Shown: piece after piece, positions 15,844 to 23,739 of the stretch
How the letters are laid out: each line of letters opens with the position of its first letter
Position numbering within the stretch: the stretch's first letter is position 1
NCBI GenBank assembly: GCA_964570765.1
Contig: CAZMZF010000003.1
Span: 1-64,000, forward strand
DNA length: 64,000 bases
Direction: 5' to 3'
From: CAZMZF01 sp964570765
GTDB taxonomy: Bacteria; Zixibacteria; MSB-5A5; RBG-16-43-9
The notes under the pieces: generated by a model
Database searches by the model: none
Told to the model about the DNA's origin: nothing
Seen by the model: the letters and a program-made list of their open reading frames with translations, nothing else
Translations under genes and position numbers: made by a program

Positions 15844-16489
15844 ATTTACTTTTGAGCTCCTTATATTTTTTAAGAACTCTGGCTAAAAAAAAGGTGGGGA
15901 GCTTCTCTCCGGATTTCATTTTTAACCTGAGGGCATCCTCGCCTACATTATAAGCAATCAGTGCTTTTTTCACATCCCTGAATTTTAAAATAAGCTCAAA
16001 AAGATGTAATGCACCTAACTGAATATTGAAAGTCTCTTCAAATAAAGATAGATCACCTTTCCACTCCAGCCCTCTTCTCTTGGCTAAGTCCTGAGCCACT
16101 GAGGGCTTGACTTGCATCAGCCCTTGAGCCCCTAACATCGATTCCTCCCCTTTTCTGAAAGAGCTTTCCGTCATTATTAAAGCCAGGATCAAAAGAGGAT
16201 CATAACTATATTTTTTACTTTCAGCATAAATCACCTGAGTAAGCTCCTGCACCTCATCTTTCTTAAACCCAACCTGAAAGTCCTCAATTATTTTCAAAAT
16301 CTTAAGCTTTTCCTCCAGCTCCTTGATCTTCTGCTCCTGTTGATGCAGGAGTTTATCCTTTTCCCCTCTTTCATACAAAAGATAAACCAGTCCTGCAGTT
16401 TGAATTACCCAGATGAAAATTAAGATAAAAGTAACCGACTTGGATATAGTCAATCCAGCTTTTCTAATGATTTTTATGCCTAAGACCAT
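15836..16489 (-). CDS. Membrane-anchored lytic transglycosylase (SLT domain)
   Basis: A 217-residue protein with one N-terminal membrane helix (residues about 15-36), a coiled coil (QEQKIKELEEKLKIL) and a C-terminal SLT/lysozyme-like domain. The catalytic glutamate is in ALIMTESSF, followed by the family motifs GAQGLMQVKP and ALIAYNVG. It cleaves peptidoglycan glycan strands to form anhydromuramyl ends. It is the first gene of a likely operon with the exported protein, bamD, nadD and perR. Confidence 0.88.
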   Translation of the reverse strand: MVLGIKIIRKAGLTISKSVTFILIFIWVIQTAGLVYLLYERGEKDKLLHQQEQKIKELEEKLKILKIIEDFQVGFKKDEVQELTQVIYAESKKYSYDPLLILALIMTESSFRKGEESMLGAQGLMQVKPSVAQDLAKRRGLEWKGDLSLFEETFNIQLGALHLFELILKFRDVKKALIAYNVGEDALRLKMKSGEKLPTFFLARVLKKYKELKSKYD

Positions 16490-16503
16490 AAGCTACCTCC
16501 TGA

Positions 16504-17319
16504 TTAAAACACTATATTCAACTCAAAGGAGGAATTATTAAAATGTTTATTGACCTTTGCTCTTAGTTTTTCAGCATAGGTCCCGTTATTATTATAAGTA
16601 CTCTGATAACAAGATAAAAGTTCTGGAAAATTTAGGCTCAAAAATTTTCTTAACCTCTCCCAGATTGAAGGGGTATAGTTCATCTTGTCAACATAGATAT
16701 ATTTAACCTTTGCCTCAGTAGCCTTCTGGAAAAATAAATTCAAACTCTCATCTTTATCCGAGAAATAAGGAAGAACCGGACCGAAGAAGATAAATGTATC
16801 TATATTTTCTTCTTTTAGCTTTTTTAAAGCTTCAAATCTTTTCTCCACCGAAGAAGCCACCGGCTCAAATCTTTTCTGGACTTTAGGGTCTAAACAAGTA
16901 ATGGTGAAACCCACCTCACAATTCTTTATGTTTTTCAATACATCTATATCTCTTAAGACCAAATCCGATTTTGTTTGAATCTGCACTGAGAAATCAGATT
17001 TAGCTAAGATCTCCAATGCACCGCGAGTTAGTTTATATTTTTCCTCTAAGGGCTGATAAGGGTCAGTCACCGAGCTTAACATCACCACACCAGATTTTGC
17101 TTTTTTAATCTCCTTTTCCAATCTCTCTAAAAAATTAACCTTAACATCTACAAAGGTACCCCATTCTTCACTGTGATCTGTAAACCTCCTCATAAAAATA
17201 GCATAGCAATAGGCACAATTATGCTCACACCCTCCATAAGGGTTCAGACAATAATCCACTCCCTGAATCCTGGACTTAACCAGGGCGTTTTTGCATTTTA
17301 TCTCTTTGAGTTTGAGCAT
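16504..17319 (-). CDS. Radical-SAM protein of the SplB-like (COG1533) family
   Basis: A 271-residue radical-SAM protein. The iron-sulfur cluster cysteines are C31, C35 and C38 in GGCEHNCAYCYA (CxxxCxxC), followed by SSVTDPYQPLE and TKSDLVLRDIDVL, typical of the 'DNA repair photolyase' group named after spore photoproduct lyase. The spore lyase's own extra cysteine is not obvious, and a non-sporulating Gram-negative host makes a real photolyase role unlikely. The reaction is unknown. Its 5' end overlaps the stop of the RAYT gene by 22 bp. Confidence 0.85.
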   Translation of the reverse strand: MLKLKEIKCKNALVKSRIQGVDYCLNPYGGCEHNCAYCYAIFMRRFTDHSEEWGTFVDVKVNFLERLEKEIKKAKSGVVMLSSVTDPYQPLEEKYKLTRGALEILAKSDFSVQIQTKSDLVLRDIDVLKNIKNCEVGFTITCLDPKVQKRFEPVASSVEKRFEALKKLKEENIDTFIFFGPVLPYFSDKDESLNLFFQKATEAKVKYIYVDKMNYTPSIWERLRKFLSLNFPELLSCYQSTYNNNGTYAEKLRAKVNKHFNNSSFELNIVF

Positions 17320-17867
17320 AAAATCGATTGAATATTTTCAATATTATTCTTTTCCAAATCCCATTTTAAAGGATTATTAATGATATATTCCCGAATTTCA
17401 TATAATGATTTCTCATTTCGAATAACGTGATCATAAAAAGACCTCTGCCACTGGAATTTATTATCAGAGAATTTTTCATGAATATCTTTGATTACAACAT
17501 TTTTAAATGTTTTTATGATTTTTGACAATAAACCATATCTTCTTTCAGTATTTGTTGTATTTGTAGGGACAGAACAGTGTTCTGTCCTGATATCATTATC
17601 ATCATTGATGATTATAATCCCATGAATATGGTTAGGCATTATTACAAATTCATCAATTTCAACATTATCATAGTGGTTGGGAATTTCCTTCCAACACCTT
17701 TCTGCAGTTTCACCAAATTGATTCAAAATCATTTCCTCATTTTCAATTTTACCGAAATATTCAATCCCATCTTTTGTGCATAGGGTAATAAAATAGTATC
17801 CGTTTTTAGAATAATCATAATCCTTTAAGCGATTTAATTTTCTTTCTTTTTGGATTGAGTCAATCAT
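17298..17867 (-). CDS. REP-associated tyrosine transposase (RAYT, Y1 family)
   Basis: A 189-residue Y1/HUH single-strand transposase of the domesticated RAYT type. The HUH motif is at H80-I81-H82 in MPNHIHGI, and the catalytic tyrosine is probably Y161 in LYEIREYIINNP. The N-terminal YDYSKNGYYFITLCT and the WQRSFYDHVIRNE segment are characteristic. RAYTs nick short palindromes headed by GTAG and are thought to spread them. At least 22 such palindromes occur in this window, and one is embedded in this very gene (17563-17588, codons 94-102: RTEHCSVPT) without breaking the frame. The gene appears intact. It sits with a nuclease-like gene between rimO and the radical-SAM gene. Confidence 0.92.
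   Translation of the reverse strand: MIDSIQKERKLNRLKDYDYSKNGYYFITLCTKDGIEYFGKIENEEMILNQFGETAERCWKEIPNHYDNVEIDEFVIMPNHIHGIIIINDDNDIRTEHCSVPTNTTNTERRYGLLSKIIKTFKNVVIKDIHEKFSDNKFQWQRSFYDHVIRNEKSLYEIREYIINNPLKWDLEKNNIENIQSILCSNSKR
17563..17587 (+). repeat. GTAG-headed REP inside the RAYT gene
   Basis: GTAG (17563-17566) followed by 9-bp arms GGACAGAAC/GTTCTGTCC with a 3-nt loop. The same palindrome and flank (CCCTACAAAT on the other strand) occurs in opposite orientation at 18428-18452, on the other side of the nuclease-like gene. It adds nine codons to the RAYT reading frame in a loop between the HUH and tyrosine parts. Confidence 0.9.
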
Positions 17868-17870
17868 TCA

Positions 17871-18398
17871 TTATTCTTTAGAATAAATTTTGAAGGATTT
17901 ATAATCTCCACCTTCCCTTGTTGGTGCAAGATACAATAGGTAGATGTAGCGAAAGCAATGTTTCTCTGGAATTTTTAAAGATCGTATACAGTTTTTAACT
18001 GAATCCTCATCACTTAATGGATTATCTTCTTCTATACACAATCTGATTTCATCAACTCCAAAATAGTCCTTGCTACATTTATCATTTATCTCATTTTGAA
18101 TTCTTTCACTCATTAATTTATCAAGGTAAATGGGTTTATCAAATAACCATTCGTACCCCTGTTTGGGAAACTCCCTTTCACCTCTTGTAAGTGTCCATCT
18201 TCGCCTTGCATATTCATCTTTAGGGTAAGCAGTAGCCACCTCAATTCCTAATAACTGTTGATCTAATTTGTAAATACAGTCTGGTTCATTTATATCGTTG
18301 CCATATCTTTCGAATTCAGCGTTCAAATTCAATGATCTAAATAGAATATCACAAACACTTTTTTCATGCTGTTTCTGTAATTCTTTTGCAGAGTTCAC
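17871..18398 (-). CDS. Orphan PD-(D/E)xK-like nuclease candidate
   Basis: A 175-residue soluble protein of no recognised family. The segment FERYGNDINEPDCIY followed by QQLLGIEVATAY has the spacing of a restriction-endonuclease fold core (E...PD...(D/E)xx), with the usual lysine of ExK replaced. This is a weak motif match. It lies 3 bp upstream of the RAYT gene and is separated from rimO by a GTAG palindrome, so the RAYT and this gene may have been inserted together. It uses more AT-rich codons than the neighbouring core genes. Confidence 0.6.
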   Translation of the reverse strand: MNSAKELQKQHEKSVCDILFRSLNLNAEFERYGNDINEPDCIYKLDQQLLGIEVATAYPKDEYARRRWTLTRGEREFPKQGYEWLFDKPIYLDKLMSERIQNEINDKCSKDYFGVDEIRLCIEEDNPLSDEDSVKNCIRSLKIPEKHCFRYIYLLYLAPTREGGDYKSFKIYSKE

Positions 18399-18427
18399 AA
18401 TTCCAACCCTTTAATCCGGAATTTATT

Positions 18428-18452
18428 GGACAGAACGATGTTCTGTCCCTAC
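18428..18452 (-). repeat. GTAG-headed REP between rimO and the nuclease-like gene
   Basis: Same 9-bp arms as the copy inside the RAYT gene (GGACAGAAC/GTTCTGTCC, 3-nt loop), in opposite orientation, with CTAC (GTAG on the minus strand) at 18449-18452. It lies just downstream of the rimO stop codon. Confidence 0.9.
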
Positions 18453-18455
18453 AAA

Positions 18456-19793
18456 TTACAAAACCTCTCCTATCAAATCATAATCCTTCCACCCGGTTAT
18501 CTTAACTTCTAATAAATCCCCAATCTTCAAATTTCTTCCTTTAACCAGAATCACCCCATCAATCTCTGGTGCTTCTTTCTGACTGCGGGCGACATAGTAC
18601 CCGTTTTTTCCGTGAGAACCATCAGTTTTGGACTCAATCAGAACCTTAACTTTCCCCCCTACTCTTTCTTTATTTTTCTCAAAAGCAATCTTCTGCTGAA
18701 GGCTCATAAGTTTATCTAATCTTTTTTCTTTTTGCTTGAAAGAAAGGTGCTCTTCCAGATTGAAGGCTTCAGTTCCTTCTTCTTTAGAGTAGGTGAAAGC
18801 CCCTAATCTATCAAACCTTTCCTTCTCCGTAAAGTTTAAAAGCTCCTCAAACTCTACCTCACTTTCACCAGGGAAACCAACTATAAAAGTAGTCCTCAAG
18901 ACCAAATCTGGTATCTCGGTTCTCAAAGTATGGAGTAATCGTTCAATCCCTTTACGTTCAATTTTTCTACCCATCAAAAAAAGGAGCTTATCCGAGATAT
19001 GCTGTAAAGGAAGGTCTAAATATTTGCAGATTTTACCATTCTGGGCGATTTCTTCTATTAGCTTTTCAGTGTAATGAGCAGGATGCGTATAAAGTAACCT
19101 TATCCATTTAAACCCTTTTATTTCAGATAGTGAAGAAAGTAATTCAGGAAGTCTTTTTTCTCCGTAGATATCCTGTCCATAAAGAGTAGTGTCCTGCGCC
19201 ACCAAATTAATCTCCTTAACCCCATTTTCAGCCAAAGATTTTGCTTCCACTAAGATATTTTCGATCTTCCTGCTTCTGTATCTTCCCCTGATTTGAGGAA
19301 TTGAGCAATAAGCACAGCAATTATCACACCCATCCGCAATTCTCAAATAAGCATAAGGTAAAGCTTGAGGGGCTCTTCTTTCAACTCTTTCTTCATATTC
19401 TCTGGGCAAAGGTGAAATAAAAGAAACTCTATTCCCCGTTATCACCTCTGAGCATAGTTTAGAGATATTATCTATTTCATTCAGTCCTAAAATCCCATCA
19501 ATCTCTGGCATAGATTTCCATAATTCAGAATTATATCTTTGAGCTAAACATCCGGTAACCACGATTTTCTTTCCATTGCTACCATTTTTAAAACGAGAAA
19601 GCTCTAAAATAGCTTTAATGGATTCCTTTTTAGCTTGTTCGATAAATCCGCAGGTATTGATGACAAATATTTCTGCTTGTTCTTTCTCTTCAGTCAATTC
19701 AAACCCGGAAGCTTGAAGTTGAGCTTGAATTACTTCCGCATCTAAATCGTTTTTAGGACAGCCTAACTTTACTACATTTACTTTTACTTTCAT
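18456..19793 (-). CDS. rimO: Ribosomal protein S12 methylthiotransferase
   Basis: A 445-residue radical-SAM methylthiotransferase that modifies the conserved aspartate of ribosomal protein S12. The N-terminal auxiliary cluster cysteines are C12, C48 and C82, the radical-SAM cluster is C156, C160 and C163 (CDNCCAYC), and the RimO-specific CSIPQIRGRYRSR follows. A TRAM domain forms the C-terminus. RimO rather than MiaB is supported by CSIPQIRG and GCPKNDLDAE. Confidence 0.95.
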   Translation of the reverse strand: MKVKVNVVKLGCPKNDLDAEVIQAQLQASGFELTEEKEQAEIFVINTCGFIEQAKKESIKAILELSRFKNGSNGKKIVVTGCLAQRYNSELWKSMPEIDGILGLNEIDNISKLCSEVITGNRVSFISPLPREYEERVERRAPQALPYAYLRIADGCDNCCAYCSIPQIRGRYRSRKIENILVEAKSLAENGVKEINLVAQDTTLYGQDIYGEKRLPELLSSLSEIKGFKWIRLLYTHPAHYTEKLIEEIAQNGKICKYLDLPLQHISDKLLFLMGRKIERKGIERLLHTLRTEIPDLVLRTTFIVGFPGESEVEFEELLNFTEKERFDRLGAFTYSKEEGTEAFNLEEHLSFKQKEKRLDKLMSLQQKIAFEKNKERVGGKVKVLIESKTDGSHGKNGYYVARSQKEAPEIDGVILVKGRNLKIGDLLEVKITGWKDYDLIGEVL

Positions 19794-19811
19794 TTGTTAC
19801 CACTCACTCAA

Positions 19812-19867
19812 ATTGTCATTCTGACCCCACTTTTGGAGATTCTTCGCCCTACGGGCTCAGAATGACA
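19812..19867. repeat. Dispersed GTCATTCTGA-type inverted repeat
   Basis: TCATTCTGA...TCAGAATGA arms at about 19817-19866 enclose GATTCTTCGCCCTACGGGC. Pieces of the same element occur at about 10119-10130 and 59341-59383. Comparable repeats are common in many bacterial genomes. It lies between rimO and lolA. Confidence 0.55.
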
Positions 19868-19897
19868 TTTCTTATACTACGTCTGCAATATAATTTT

Positions 19898-20554
19898 TTA
19901 TTTTCCTATTTCAGTAAGATCCACCAGTTCTACTCCTGGTAGTGGATTAAAGACGAACTTGGAATCACTGATAACCTCATCTGGTTTAACTACACTGAAG
20001 CTCAAAGTCGTATAATTATCATTTTGATCCAGATATTCTATCTTCTGGGCTAAGAGGGATTCTCTTTCAAAGAAAACTGTAATCTTTTTGAAAAACTCCT
20101 CCTCGGTCTTTGAAGTATAAACCATCTTATAACAGCTTTTCTTGCTTATATTTTCCTCCCCTTTAAGCTCATAATTGTAATTCTTTCTGAAGTTGAAAAG
20201 ATAATCGTTTGGTCGAAAAAGATCTTTGGATTTATCAACCCGGTTTTTAGTAACCTGTTTATTCTCCTTAGAATAAACCCAGATGAATTCTCCATCTGAA
20301 ACCAAAACCTGAGAGGGTAATTCAATCCTGAACTTATTTGGATTTTTCAAATACATCTTTCCCTTGAATTTACGCAGTGTAGTGAAGTCCTGGGACTTAA
20401 TTAACTCCTGGAAACTGACAGAAAGAGTTTTTAATGAATCGTATCTCCCCTCTATCTTTAGAGCTAACTCCTCTGACGTAATTCCCGAGCTTAGGCTTAC
20501 AAAAAAAAGGGAAAGTAATAAACTAAAAATTATTGTTTTCGTCCCTCTTCTCAT
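19898..20554 (-). CDS. lolA: Outer-membrane lipoprotein carrier LolA-like
   Basis: A 218-residue periplasmic protein: signal peptide, then a LolA-type single beta-sheet domain (YDSLKTLSVSFQE, FKGKMYLKNPNKFRIE, VSDGEFIWVYSKENKQV, and the C-terminal KFVFNPLPGVELVDL). It would carry lipoproteins from the inner to the outer membrane. The ATG at 20554 with GAGGAAAATAAAG upstream is preferred over an upstream TTG. The start lies inside the 3' end of ftsK (32-bp overlap), so the two are probably translationally coupled, as lolA and ftsK are in many bacteria. Confidence 0.85.
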   Translation of the reverse strand: MRRGTKTIIFSLLLSLFFVSLSSGITSEELALKIEGRYDSLKTLSVSFQELIKSQDFTTLRKFKGKMYLKNPNKFRIELPSQVLVSDGEFIWVYSKENKQVTKNRVDKSKDLFRPNDYLFNFRKNYNYELKGEENISKKSCYKMVYTSKTEEEFFKKITVFFERESLLAQKIEYLDQNDNYTTLSFSVVKPDEVISDSKFVFNPLPGVELVDLTEIGK

Positions 20555-22841
20555 CTTTATTTTCCTCAAAAGAAGCTTCTTCTTTTTCTAAATAACTACG
20601 ATCAACCAAAACCTCCCTGGCCTTGCTCCCATCATAAGGACCGACTATACCATCGCTTTCCATCTGGTCTATCAGGCGTGCGGCTCTTTGATACCCTACG
20701 CCTAATCTCCTCTGTAAAAGTGAGACCGAACCCTGTCGGTGTCGAACCACAATTTCTACTGCCCGTTTATAAAGGTCATCTTCTTCTTTATCCTCCCAGC
20801 CCTCTGAAACCTCCTGTTTATCATCCTCCCTGGCAAAGACCCCGATGGGAGTTGGCACATAATCCTGAGACTTGATGAAATCTACTAACTTCTGGGTCTC
20901 CTCGCTGGTGATATAGGCGCCATGAATCCTTCGTGGCTCCGGATGACCAGCTTGAATAAAGAGCATATCCCCATTACCTAAAAGCTTTTCAGCACCCGCT
21001 CCATCGATAATCGTCCTCGAATCTATTCGGGAAACTACCTGAAAAGCTATCCGGGCAGAGAAGTTAGCTTTGATTAAGCCGGTGATCACATCCACCGAAG
21101 GTCTCTGGGTAGCCAGGATCAGATGAATCCCCACTGCCCTTGCCATCTGAGCCAGGCGGGTGATTAAAGCTTCAGTCTTCAAAGAGCTGGACATCATCAG
21201 GTCTGCTAACTCATCCACAATGATTATCAAATAGGGCAAAAGCCCCTCTTTCTTTTTCTTTTTATTATAATCTTCTATATTCCTGACTCCAGCCCGGGCT
21301 AACTTCTTATACCTTTCCTCCATCTCTACCACTGTTTCAGCCAGAACCCTTTCTGCAACCTTGGGATTAGTTACCACTGGCCTTTCTAAATGTGGAATTT
21401 GATTATAGACGGTTAATTCTAACATCTTTGGGTCGATCATTATAAACCTTATCTCCTCTGGATGAAGACGGTAAAGCAGACTGGCTAAAATCACATTTAT
21501 ACACACACTTTTTCCAGAGCCAGTTGCCCCGGCTATCAGAAGGTGAGGCATTTTGGAGAGGTCAGCCACTAAAGGCTCCCCGGAAATAGATTTCCCTAAG
21601 GCTATGGCTAATCGATAAGCTGTGTTTTGAAAAAATGGAGAGACTAATATCTCTTTCAGATTAACTATCTGCGGGGTTTTATTCGGTATCTCCACCCCCA
21701 CCGCTGCCTTACCCGGTATCGGTGCAACTATCCTTATCCTTTTGGCTTGCAGGGCTAAAGCCAAATCATCGGACAGGCTCATTATCTGGTTTACTTTGAC
21801 ACCTGGCGCAGGCTTGAACTCATACCGGGTGATAACCGGACCAGGGCTTTTATCAATTAATTCACCCTCTATTCCAATATCAAAAGTAGCCAAGGTATCT
21901 CTTAAAGCTTTTGCAGTCTGATTCAACTCATCATTTGTAACCGAGGGCTTTACAAATGGAGGGTCATTTAAAATACTTAGACTTGGATATTGATAAGCCC
22001 CAATTTTACTTTCCTCTTTACCCCGGACCAAATTTAGAGAGGTCTTTAACTCTTTAACTATATTTACCGGCTCTTCCTTTTCTTCTACTGAATGAATCGA
22101 TTCTGGCTTAACCTCTTTTTCTTTAAGGTACTCTTTTAATATCAATCCCTCCTTTTTCTCCTTTTCAAAAGCTGTTTTGAGCTCCTCTTCTCTTTGAGTT
22201 CTCCTTTTCTGCACTCTCTTAAGCTCCCACCATCTACTTCCCCGATCATAAAATCTCTGGAACAAAGTCTTACCAAAGATTAAAGACTCAGAAAATTTCC
22301 AGGGAGTAGCTAAGAGGGCCACGATTATCAATAAGGCCAAACTCAGCGTATAGGAGCCGAAAGTCCCGAAGATCTTAACCAGGATTTTGGCGAAAAGCAG
22401 GGAGCTCCAGCCCCCTAAGGATACTCTTGAAAAATCCAATCCTATACTGGAGTGAGCTTGGGATATGCAGAAAAAAATCCCTAAAAGGAAAATAAATGTA
22501 AATATATAAATGGTCTTTTTGAAAATGGAGAATAACTCGGTTTTAAAAAGATAAACCGTCCCCCAAAACCCTAAGCTTATGGGTAGTAAAAAAGAAGAGA
22601 GTCCAAATAAATAAAATAACAGATAAGAGATCAAAGCACCTATGATGCCAGCTTGATTTCTTATCGGTTGAGTAAAAAGCTTTTCCAGATTACTCCAGGA
22701 GAGCTCCTGGTTTAAAAACTTGGCATCCTTAGAATAGCTGTAAGTAAAAAGGCTTAAAAGAATAAATAAAGCCGATGCCCAGAGCAGAACCCCAAAGATC
22801 TCATTTTTTCTCTCCGATGAAAAATTTTTAAAAAGCTTCAC
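20523..22841 (-). CDS. ftsK: DNA translocase FtsK/SpoIIIE
   Basis: A 772-residue chromosome-segregation motor. Four N-terminal membrane helices (residues about 15-180), a charged linker (205-300), then the RecA-like motor with Walker A GATGSGKS (438-445) and the Walker B region LIIIVDELADLMM. A C-terminal gamma winged-helix domain (GSVSLLQRRLGVGYQRAARLID) recognises oriented chromosomal sequences. The length is typical of short FtsK proteins. It is followed by an overlapping lolA. Confidence 0.96.
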   Translation of the reverse strand: MKLFKNFSSERKNEIFGVLLWASALFILLSLFTYSYSKDAKFLNQELSWSNLEKLFTQPIRNQAGIIGALISYLLFYLFGLSSFLLPISLGFWGTVYLFKTELFSIFKKTIYIFTFIFLLGIFFCISQAHSSIGLDFSRVSLGGWSSLLFAKILVKIFGTFGSYTLSLALLIIVALLATPWKFSESLIFGKTLFQRFYDRGSRWWELKRVQKRRTQREEELKTAFEKEKKEGLILKEYLKEKEVKPESIHSVEEKEEPVNIVKELKTSLNLVRGKEESKIGAYQYPSLSILNDPPFVKPSVTNDELNQTAKALRDTLATFDIGIEGELIDKSPGPVITRYEFKPAPGVKVNQIMSLSDDLALALQAKRIRIVAPIPGKAAVGVEIPNKTPQIVNLKEILVSPFFQNTAYRLAIALGKSISGEPLVADLSKMPHLLIAGATGSGKSVCINVILASLLYRLHPEEIRFIMIDPKMLELTVYNQIPHLERPVVTNPKVAERVLAETVVEMEERYKKLARAGVRNIEDYNKKKKKEGLLPYLIIIVDELADLMMSSSLKTEALITRLAQMARAVGIHLILATQRPSVDVITGLIKANFSARIAFQVVSRIDSRTIIDGAGAEKLLGNGDMLFIQAGHPEPRRIHGAYITSEETQKLVDFIKSQDYVPTPIGVFAREDDKQEVSEGWEDKEEDDLYKRAVEIVVRHRQGSVSLLQRRLGVGYQRAARLIDQMESDGIVGPYDGSKAREVLVDRSYLEKEEASFEENKDEKRDENNNF

Positions 22842-23263
22842 TTAATCTTCCTCTCTGCCTATCAAAATTTTGTGCCCTTGTCTTTTTTCCCAATAAATAA
22901 GAGATGAAAGCTCAAAAGACCTTCAAATTTATATTATCTTATCATCAAATTACGTAAAAGTCAATTATTTTTTCAGATAAATCTGGACTTCACAGGTAGA
23001 TACTATCCAAGTATTTTTCAAAATAACTTCAATAAGTTTTGCATCTTCGCCACTAAAGTGGCTGAGAACTGTTTTCTTGTCCTAATCCTACGGTGTGGCT
23101 ACGTCAGATGCTCTAAGGGCGGGCTGGCTCGCAGTCTCCGCTTCTCGGACTGACTTTAGTAAGGTCTCGAACTTATACCGGTGGAGAGCATGCAGGTCAA
23201 CCATTTTTAATCTGTCATCTGTCATTTTATTTTTATTTGACCAAACCTTTTATAAAAAAACAA
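22842..23263. other. Intergenic stretch between ftsK and the HU gene
   Basis: About 420 bp without a credible gene. A plus-strand frame of 63 codons at 23095 starts in repeat-like sequence and has no family resemblance. A few partial inverted repeats lie at 23045-23190. No promoter with both boxes was found for ftsK here. Confidence 0.4.
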
Positions 23264-23298
23264 AAAAGGCAGGCTCCCGTAGGGGACTGCCTTTTTTA
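23264..23298 (-). terminator. Intrinsic terminator after the HU gene
   Basis: Arms AAAAAAGGCAG / CTGCCTTTTTT with a partly paired middle end in a T-run on the minus strand, 18 bp after the HU stop codon. The A-run on the other side allows bidirectional use. Confidence 0.85.
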
Positions 23299-23315
23299 AC
23301 TCATTGAAAATCTCT

Positions 23316-23588
23316 TTACCTCACCGCATCCTTTAACGACTTTCCAGCCTTGAAACGTGGCACTCTGGCGGCAGCTATTTTTAACGGTGCACCGGTCTGA
23401 GGATTTCTTCCCATACGGGCTTTACGCTTTGCCACTGAGAAAGTGCCGAAACCCACAAAACTGACTTTCTTTCCTTTCTTCAGGGCGCTGGTTACCCCCT
23501 CGAAAAAGGCGTTCATAGCCTTGTGAGCTTGGGATTTGGTTACCGCGGCTTCCTTTGCTATCTTGGAAACCAGTTCCTCCTTCGTCAT
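23316..23588 (-). CDS. hup: DNA-binding protein HU
   Basis: A 90-residue HU/IHF-family histone-like protein: MTKEELVSKIA start, the GFGTFSVAKRKARMGRNPQTG beta-arm with the conserved RxGRNPxTG, and the C-terminal PRFKAGKSLKDAV. The length matches HU exactly. It has its own promoter (23644-23672) and terminator. Confidence 0.96.
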   Translation of the reverse strand: MTKEELVSKIAKEAAVTKSQAHKAMNAFFEGVTSALKKGKKVSFVGFGTFSVAKRKARMGRNPQTGAPLKIAAARVPRFKAGKSLKDAVR

Positions 23589-23643
23589 CGACTCACCCCC
23601 TTACTCTGGGATAAAGGTTAACGTTTTAAAGTTTACGCTTGGT

Positions 23644-23672
23644 AGGATATAGTATCTATGCGGGTTTGTCAA
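23644..23672 (-). promoter_or_regulatory. Sigma-70 promoter of the HU gene
   Basis: On the minus strand a perfect TTGACA (23667-23672), 17 bp, TATCCT (23644-23649), about 55 bp upstream of the start codon. Confidence 0.7.
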
Positions 23673-23739
23673 GAATTATTTTCATTTTTTTAAAAATATT
23701 TTTATACCCTCCATTTTAATGTCTCTATAATAAGGGTTA

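Noticed and set aside
16504..17319. True spore photoproduct lyase
   Set aside because: The CxxxCxxC motif and family segments fit the broad SplB-like group, but the extra cysteine and helix of genuine spore lyases are not visible and nothing suggests sporulation.
23095..23307. 70-codon plus-strand frame between ftsK and HU
   Set aside because: It ends in the HU terminator, has no ribosome-binding site and translates repeat-like DNA.
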